In this document: one piece after another, positions 56,215-64,000 of the stretch
How the letters are laid out: the number at the start of each line of letters is the position of its first letter
How positions within the stretch are numbered: the stretch's first letter is position 1
NCBI GenBank assembly: GCA_013396655.1
Contig: WBMV01005052.1
Span: 868,001 to 932,000 of the forward strand
Direction of reading: 5' to 3'
DNA: 64,000 bases
Origin: Campylorhamphus procurvoides
Lineage: Eukaryota; Chordata; Aves; Passeriformes; Dendrocolaptidae
The notes under the pieces: generated by a model
Told to the model about the DNA's origin: nothing
Database searches by the model: none
Seen by the model: only the letters and a program-made list of their open reading frames with translations
Made by a program: the position numbers and the translations under genes

Positions 56215-59200
56215 GGAAACTGTCTTGCAGGTGCCATAGGTACTGCTGCACCAAAAAAAAGACAGAAATTCCAGGTGCCCATGCCAAGTGTTTTGGATTC
56301 TAAATATCCAGAGAGGCTGACCTCACTCATGTGAGAGCTTACTGCCAGCATGCTTCATTTTGAAAAGCCATACAAGGCTTTGAAAAGCCTTCTAAGATCT
56401 CTGTTTGTGCCATTTGCGCACATTAATACCCCACACATTATTTCTGTTCTAAAACCGTAAGCCAAGGAGAAGCAATGTGCTGACATGAGTTTAAACCAGG
56501 AAAAGTTAGGGAAGAAGAAACTAACAAAGTGGTTCATCAGGTGAGCATTTTAAGGATGACACCTGAGGCTATCCAAAGGCATGACCCCCATACCATTTAG
56601 ACCAAGTAGACCCATTCAAGCTTCACTGCTATAACCTGCTATTAAATTCATCTAACTAAGCTGTTATTGCAAAATGTATCTAGTCTCAGTGCTAGCCAAG
56701 GAAGCAAGATTATTATTAGTGTTTGATTTGTATTGTTAGTTATCTATCATAAGGGCCCTGCACAAGTCTCCCCTTCACAGACTCCTTGTTTAAGCAAGGG
56801 TTGCAATATCAGTAAGCCCAACTTACCTCAAATCACATTTGTCAGGAACTGAGAAGAGAAGCAGTCACGAAAAACAGTAATGCCGCTCTAGATTCAGAGG
56901 AACTTGGCTCTGTAGAATTATCTGATGCATGTCTCACAAACTATGATAAATGAGATTTGTACCAGCCCGCTAGCCCAACAACATTTGTTTGACTTTCTCA
57001 GCTACAAGCAATTATAAATTGCACCTCAACAATCCCACCAGTGGCACAGCAACATTTTCAGATAGCCGCTGTCCCTACTCCTGTATGAGGGGGTTTAAAA
57101 TCATAAAACTTTTTAGCAAGGAACAGGACAAAACAGAAACTTCCAGATAACGAAACTAAACACTCCAGGTCTGCCTGGATCAGAACTCGGACAGCAGCAG
57201 TTTTCAATGTCATGAAAAAGCATCCCTTGTATTTGCTGTAAACCAGTCAGTCTAGTTTTTCATGATCCATATTGCATGTCACCTGTGACACTTGACTTGA
57301 AACTAAAAACCTCTTGGAAGTCTGGTCAAAACTGTTGCAGGTATTCAAAAATGTCTTGTAAAATTATTTGAGTGAATATATATCTAGTCAATACTTAGCT
57401 AACTGGCATACTAGGAATAATCACTACAGTTCTTTAATGTCTTTCTTTTAGGCATAACACCCATTCAATTTTATCTCCAATTATTTGTATTAAAAATCTT
57501 TCATTCCTGCCACGAAGCCCACAGTTTATAATGTATATGCTGAAATGTCAGTTATTGCATTTTTGACAGGAAATAACCCACTGCAGTTGCTGGAGGAAAC
57601 AATCAGGCAGATTCAAAGATCATTTCATGGCAGTTAAAAGTGGTTATTGCTTCAGTTTCATTGCTTCACACCTTAATTCACATGACTTTTATGACCTCTC
57701 TCTCTCAGCGTTTCAACACGGATATTAAAGTGCTTGGAAACCATCCTTATTATTCATTTGACTTACCCTACACAGAGATTAAAGGGATATTTTTCTTCAG
57801 CTGAATTCCATTCAACTTTTTTCAGTTGCTTTTCATTTTCAACTGTTCTTTTGTTATTAGCAGCTTATTGAAAGAGATCTGCATAAACCTTTGAAAACGC
57901 ACAAGTCTTAAAGTGCTATGCTGAATTCACCTCAGATCAAGGCAAAAAGAGTCATTCAGCATATAAAAATTAGGTTCAAATTAATGGTTCATGCACCCAA
58001 TATCTAGGCTATTTAATTACTAATCTGTAGGACCACTCAGCATGCATTACACTGGTCATGTCGTATCAGTTACAAAGACCTGCAGGAGTCTGAATCTAGG
58101 ATATTAAGGTAGGCTGGTCATAATTTTCAGTAAATTGGTTACTTTTTTCATTTCTTACAAGTCAGAATATTCCCATTTTTTAAACTGAATCTGGAGATTG
58201 AGGATGCAGGATATGCATACACTATGGTAGTTCCTATTACAGATGTTTGGGGAGAAAACTAACTGACCAGGCTCACACCCACAGAGAAAACTAGGAAAGC
58301 CATAGTGATAGTGACAGCGCCTCCCACAAAAAAGGGCAATCATGTTGTGGCTTTGTCCCCTTCAATCTCCTTAAAATCCAATTACAGTTCCTTAGCAATG
58401 TTATCTGCTGCAGTTGGCTGGGAGAAGAAATAAATCAGTGGATCTTATTGCTAGCTTTGCCATACATTCTCCAAATGCCTTCTTTTGCAGTGGAAAGGTT
58501 CTCAGGAAATTGCGAGAGCTTTATGTTCTTGGTATTTAGAGACAGAAATATTTGCCCTTATGAAGGAGTCTCAATACTGGCTTGGATTTACCTTGGCATT
58601 TGCATAGCCTCACATACAACAATAACTGTATAGTAGATTCCTGGTTCAGGGTGAAGAAGTGGTATTAATTTCTATGTTCACCCAAAAACTCCAACAGAGT
58701 ATCTCAGAAAATCACCTTTTCAGACAGTTATGGCTGATATATCCATAATCAGGCCCTCAAGTTTGAAAAACTACTAAAGAAAGTTTTTTTAAATTCCCAT
58801 GTGACCATTTTTTAAAAAATGTATTTCCTTCTGTCCTTAAGATGGATACTCATAGTCCCTCTTCATTCACAGTATTAAGGAATGGTATGCTGAGGTGCCA
58901 GGAAAGGTGGAAACTGAATTATTTATCTATTAGCAGGCGTAAGATGCTGAAGAAAGAAGTTGAAAACTCCTGTAGGTAGGTTAGAAGAAAAGGTATTCCC
59001 ACAGAAAAAAGAGGAATCAGAGCAAAGAGGAATCACATTTGAGAAAATGCAGTAGTAAAACTTCCACTAGCTACATGCAAGCTACAGCCGTGAGCTTTTT
59101 ATATCCTCCACAGTTTCCAGCCACAATTCAAAGCTTTATTCCATCAACCATAAGAGGTGGGATTTTTATCTTCACTGCTCTCCATATAGGAAAAATTTTT

Positions 59201-59582
59201 CCTATATGTCACAAACTGACAAAAAGCATGCTTTTCTAGGAGTATGTATCCTCACTTAACTGTAGTATTGGGAATGTATTTCAATACAGCAAGACTCGGT
59301 ACTTTTTAGCCTTAAGAAATAAATCTGTCACCTTGAAAGAGCTTCCTCATATTGATGGATGATTATTTCATTACTGGTCACTCCAGGGTGTCATATGCTT
59401 TTGTATAAATGTTTGGAACCAACCTAGGAATAACATACTGATGCATATTTCCTCTCATAATAGACATTTGCATTTTGGTTCTTTCAGTGCAGTAGTGGAT
59501 AGACTGCAACCTGTTAGAATACCCACTCTGTGAATAAACTTACCTCTTAAATTCTGCTCCTGAATTTATATTTAAAAAACCT

Positions 59583-59640
59583 AAACCGAAACCAACAAAC
59601 AAACCCAAATACCCCTAAAAAAAACCCCTAAAAATATTAA
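59583..59640. repeat. A/C-rich low-complexity tract
   Basis: Runs of AAAC, ACCCC and AAAAAAAACCCC without T for most of its length. Low complexity; similar tracts occur near 60250-60280 and 63882-63932. Confidence 0.65.
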
Positions 59641-61550
59641 AGTATATTTATATTGAGTGCATCTCTTGCAGTTTGGTTGACAGATTGCAATCCTTTGCAT
59701 AACGGATGCAGTGAATATTCTGAATTATGCTTCACCTATTTTTACAAGGGTGGCAAATCTAGGAGTCCACAAATGGACAGAGAGAAATGCCTGTTTTGTA
59801 CCTCAGTTTTACATGATCAACCATCACCAGCAGACCTGTTAAATCTCACGCATTCAGTAAGAGACTTAGAAACTTCTCCACCAAGGTGCCTGCAGTTGCA
59901 GAACATAATCACAGCTTCCCTCCTGTTCCAGGTTCCCATCTGTCAGATCCATCTGGACTCTGATCCATCACGCACTGATTATCTGCATCTGGTACATGAA
60001 AAAAGAACAGGAGCAGATGCAAAGCATTATTCTGCAGCTAAAGGAGGTGACAACTGAGCCACCACAATTAAAGGTTCATATACACAGGAATGAATACACT
60101 GGTCCTACTGATCCATCCTTCCTACATATGGGGTTACATACAGAGACAGGGCTGAGTGGTCTCTTGCACAACGGAAATACTCAAGAAAATTCATATTAAA
60201 AGTAGTAGTTTACACAATACTTAAAGTTGGCATAAACTGATACTTTGGGGAAAAAAAACCAAAAAACCCAAACAAACCTAATGATCTAACTTGCCCTCTT
60301 ACCTATTTTCATGTCCTTGTGTTATCCTCTCACTTGAGCTAACACAAACATCTGTGAGGTTGCCTGATGAATCAGGATATGGAATATATCTGGATTAAAA
60401 AAGACTCTGTTTCCTGTCAGGTTCATTTCAATATAATTAAATTCTGAACATAATTCAGCACATAATTCAGCACGGACAGTTTAACATGCAATGCAAATGC
60501 TTACACTGACCAAGGAACCAAGAAACATATAGATAGGAGAAGGAAGACTTGCATGTTTTAGTGGCAGTTCTGCCTTACTCTTGCCTAAAGTGATCACAGT
60601 CTAATCATTACTGTGCTGTTTCAAAGCTCATCAAGATGATTTAAGACAGTGCCACCATAAGTAGTATACCAGCCCTCCTCATCACCCACACTCCCCACTC
60701 CCTTTCTTGTGTATGATGGACTGAATATGCAGGTAAGTCTGATCAATTCACTGATCCCACTGAAAGTTAACATTCTTATAAGGCTGATTTTTGGCTGGAC
60801 CACAGATGAACTCACTGATTACACAGTTGCACAACTGGACCAACACAAAAAAGGGGTGAGAGCTCATACAAGTGAAAGAGTTCCCTTTGAGAGGCTGAAC
60901 AGCTGAAAATCATCAGATTGTTCCATGCATGAAACTGCCCTTTTACTTTCCCCTTTTATTGCCCATGTGACTTTTAGCAAAGGCTGAAAAGTCGTAGCTT
61001 TTCAGCATTTTCAAACAAACACTGCATACCGTTGTGGTACATAAAACCATCAGATGCAGGTACTAATTGTTTCCTCTCGCATGGAAAGTTCTCTACAGTT
61101 TCACATTAAACAAGTATCTAACACTCACTGAGCACAATTTAAATATATGAAACAATATAAATTGCTTTTGGAATATTCCAATTAGTTTGTAAATAAAAAT
61201 GTACTAGACTAATTTTTGTGGTGTTTTTCAAACACATTTTTTTTTTGTGCTGCTCTACGTTTAAATGTAAAGGCTCCAAAAACGCAGTGATGCTTTTGTG
61301 CTTTAGCACATACATACCAACACGTTTCTTTTTGGTTGGTCAGAAAACATTTCTCAGGTTTGATTGGACAACTATATTTCATACATGTTGACAGCAGGCT
61401 TAGCAGTTTGAGCAGAAAAAACAACTACCATATCTTCAGAACTTCACCAGCAAATAGGGATCTCTCCAGCTATGAGGATTACAGTTCTTGGGTCAGACAT
61501 TTACTGATTCCAATTACTAGTAAAGCAAAGATCTGTATTTTTTTAATAGG

Positions 61551-61660
61551 CATGTAGATGTGGCACTTAGGGACAGTTTAGTACTGGACTTGGCAGTGCA
61601 GAGTTTACAGCTGGACTCAATGATCTTAAAGGTCTTTTCGAACCTGAATGATTCTATCTT
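61551..61660 (+). mobile_element. CR1 LINE 3'-end fragment
   Basis: About 110 bp in plus orientation ending 'cctgaatgattctatctt'. It is the reverse-complement counterpart of the 3' end of the intron 6 element: both share 'tgtagatg', 'gtttagt', 'ggacttggcagtgc'-type and 'ggactcaatgatcttaa'-type segments. The two copies therefore belong to the same CR1 subfamily. 5'-truncated and non-coding. Confidence 0.88.
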
Positions 61661-63881
61661 TATTTAGGAATCGACATAAGACAAATATTCTGTATCTTCA
61701 CCTTTTCTTTCCTGTGAGTTTTCTTATTCTCCTTTCACTAGAGATAAACTAGTAGCTTTTAATCAGCAAAGAGTTAAACACGTTCCTTATGGACTATAGT
61801 CTCTGTAACAAAATCTGCCCTCAAAATGTTTCCTCAAAGTCTATGAACTTTTTTATAATTGACTAAACATTATTTTAATACCTGGCTCAATAGTAAATAA
61901 TGCTGTCATAACAACTCATTCAAAGCACTGTGACCCAGAACACAAGCTGATCACCATTCATATCTTGGCCCTAAATGAGGGCACAGAACTGCCTTTTTAT
62001 GTCCAATGCTTATTTCATAGTTCCCCTGTGATTTCCATCCTTACTGGTTCAGCTCATGGAAGAAAACTGAATGTTGACCTACTGGGCAGGGGATTTGCAA
62101 GAAAATCTTCCTGTGCAGTTTCAGAAGCAGTCCTTCAGTACAAGCTCCACACTATTGTGAGGTTTGTGTAGTGGTTGCCTTGTGATTAGCATATAGATGT
62201 AGATTACCAGCTGTGCCAAGCTATAAATTGAGTCAACAGAGCAGCAGTTGTTTGAACCTGAGAACAGAAATTGAAGATCCAAACCACATTAAAAAAGATC
62301 CAAACCAAACCAAACAGTTTAATCTATTCGTATTAGAGCAGGAACAAAAGACATGAAAATGAGTCTGGTTTTGACAGGTCTTTTCCTCCAGTAGTTTGTT
62401 GCTTCCGCAATTCTGTATGCTCAACTAAAACATATTTTACATGTAAAATTATCTTGTGTACAGAACATGAAAATAGACATTAATAAGAACAAAACAGATA
62501 ACTGGAGTGCTCAGTGCTCTTTACATACAGATACCCATTGTCTTCATGATACTGCAAGTCTATTTCTGCTCAATGGACTGTGAAAATCAATAGCAAACTC
62601 CATTTACTAAATAACACTTGCAAGCTCTGACTTGGCTAAGCAAATTTGGACTCAACTGGTTTGTGCAAAACCACCAGCAAGAACTCCATGGAAATTCTTA
62701 CTTTTGCCATGTAGTCACTAGTGGACAGCTTTGAAAGATCAGTTAATTTTGACATCTGTGTTTCTGAAATTGCACCGGTGCTGAAAAACATTTGATATTT
62801 AATGAGCAGGCAAAATGTTTTCCCTAAATAAATTACTAGAAATAATTCCATTATGCTTAGTAATTGTGCTGTTGAAGACACAGGCTCTTGAATACATCAA
62901 TGCAATCTGAACATGCTAATTAAAAAACTTTTGTTTTTTTTTTCAGGAATCAATGTTCTTGGTGATGTGACCCTCTCACAAAGCTGTTATAATACCAAAA
63001 TCACATCCACCCTCTTAATATTTTCCATATTTTTTATCAGTTTGGTATCTGTGGGTTCTGACAGTGACCAGTAAAAGCCACTAGTACAAATCAAGTAATT
63101 TCAAAATAAACTCAAGCTTGGCATTCAGGTACAGCTTTAGCGTAATTCCCTGCGCCAGGGTATTCCTTAAAAAGTCCAAATATAGATATCTATAAGGCAA
63201 GAAGTAATTTTGGCACAAGTAACTTTTCATTTGGGAAACTGGTTAAAGCAACACTGGGCAACATTAGCTGGCTCTTCATCAGGGTGCTGGGATCACCATA
63301 CCTTTACTAATGCAGCTACAACTACTCTGATGTAGACAAAGAAACAGAAAATAAACAGCCTGCTTTGCTTACAAGGCCTTAGGATGGTGGCACGACAGTC
63401 TGGGCAGACTATCTCAAATTCTCCGTAAGGAAGGGATAGGTACTAACTTCAGAAGGCTGCTCCTGACTGACGGAGCAGGACCACAGAAACAGAGAACGGC
63501 CTGGGAAGGTTAGCTGGGGATAACCTTTTCTCTGTGGGCTGGCTCCGTCTTACAAGAGCAGAGATGGTCTGAGGTTTTCCGCAGCCACCTCTGCTTTCTG
63601 CACACTGATGTTATAGCCTTGTCCCCCTCTGAGTAAAAGGTACATCTGGAAATTCTGTCCTTCCGTTTCAATTGTTTTTTATCAAGTAAAAATTTTTCAA
63701 ACCAGATCTGGCCTCAGATAGTGCCAAATTTTACTTTTAAACACTGATGTACCACCTCTGAGAGCAAAAGCTGGCCCTATGATGTGTTTGCTGCTTGTCA
63801 GTGTCGACCAGGGCTTTCCTTGGCTCTGAACCAGCCGTGAGGAAATTCCCCTTTCACGCTCAGGGAGGGAAAAGGGCCAAC

Positions 63882-63932
63882 GAAAACAAGCAAAAAAAAC
63901 ACCAAACACCTCAAAACCAAACCAAACCCCCG
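63882..63932. repeat. A/C-rich low-complexity tract
   Basis: A near T-free run made of AAAAC, CAAAAC and ACCAAACC pieces, ending in CCCCCGCG. No gene context. Confidence 0.6.
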
Positions 63933-64000
63933 CGATTTTACAAAAATTTCCAACGATTGAATTGAGTAACAAATCACAAAAGGCACTGTGTAGTTGTAAG

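Larger units (their letters stand above)
45181..64000. other. Intergenic region downstream of CPA6, no gene recognised
   Basis: About 18.8 kb of AT-rich sequence. I see no exon with a known protein match, no CpG-rich promoter and no RNA gene. It holds two CR1 3' tails (54598-54663, 61551-61660), a poly-A run, an AAAC repeat, a TTAA palindromic repeat and several A/C-rich tracts. Open frames are short or lack an ATG. In mammals the next gene is ARFGEF1 in the same orientation; no trace of its first exon is seen, so it would lie beyond the window. Confidence 0.7.

Noticed and set aside
59653..60057. 134-codon plus-strand open frame
   Set aside because: It begins at a TTG rather than ATG, has no recognised similarity and lies in gene-free flanking DNA.
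63400..63900. Slightly GC-richer end of the window as a possible promoter or first exon of ARFGEF1
   Set aside because: It has few CpG dinucleotides, and no start codon followed by the expected ARFGEF1 N-terminal sequence was seen.

Overview
This is vertebrate nuclear DNA, almost certainly from a bird. Coding sequence is split into short exons with GT-AG introns. The only interspersed repeats I recognise are CR1-type LINE retroposons with the avian 3' end. Overall the DNA is AT-rich and mostly non-coding. No bacterial operons, RNA genes, CRISPR arrays or plasmid features were seen.

The window carries one recognisable gene, carboxypeptidase A6 (CPA6), on the + strand. Exons 2 to 11 are all present at 2065-2140, 14888-15012, 18459-18573, 19490-19591, 20432-20536, 33344-33454, 33694-33784, 38179-38381, 43313-43397 and 44724-44911. 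Together they give 1201 nt of intact coding sequence, in frame across every junction. Exon 1 (start codon and signal peptide) was not found and should lie upstream of base 1. The encoded protein has most of the activation propeptide, a furin-type Arg-Asn-Arg-Arg cleavage site and a full-length M14 metallocarboxypeptidase domain of about 309 residues. All zinc-binding, substrate-binding and catalytic residues are present.

Layout: 1-2064 is the end of intron 1, with a CR1 fragment. 2065-44911 is the coding span, with two introns of about 12.8 kb (introns 2 and 6). CR1 copies lie in intron 2 (about 8620-9580) and intron 6 (about 20940-22245). From 44912 comes a short 3' UTR with a polyadenylation signal at 45155. 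From about 45.2 kb to 64 kb there is intergenic sequence with no gene I can support. It contains two short CR1 3' tails and some simple repeats. In mammals the next gene downstream is ARFGEF1 in the same orientation; its first exon is not seen here.

I found no convincing new biological system. The observations most worth checking are a CR1 copy in which the start of the endonuclease is joined to the end of the reverse transcriptase, a few unexplained long open frames, and a GC-rich block in intron 9.
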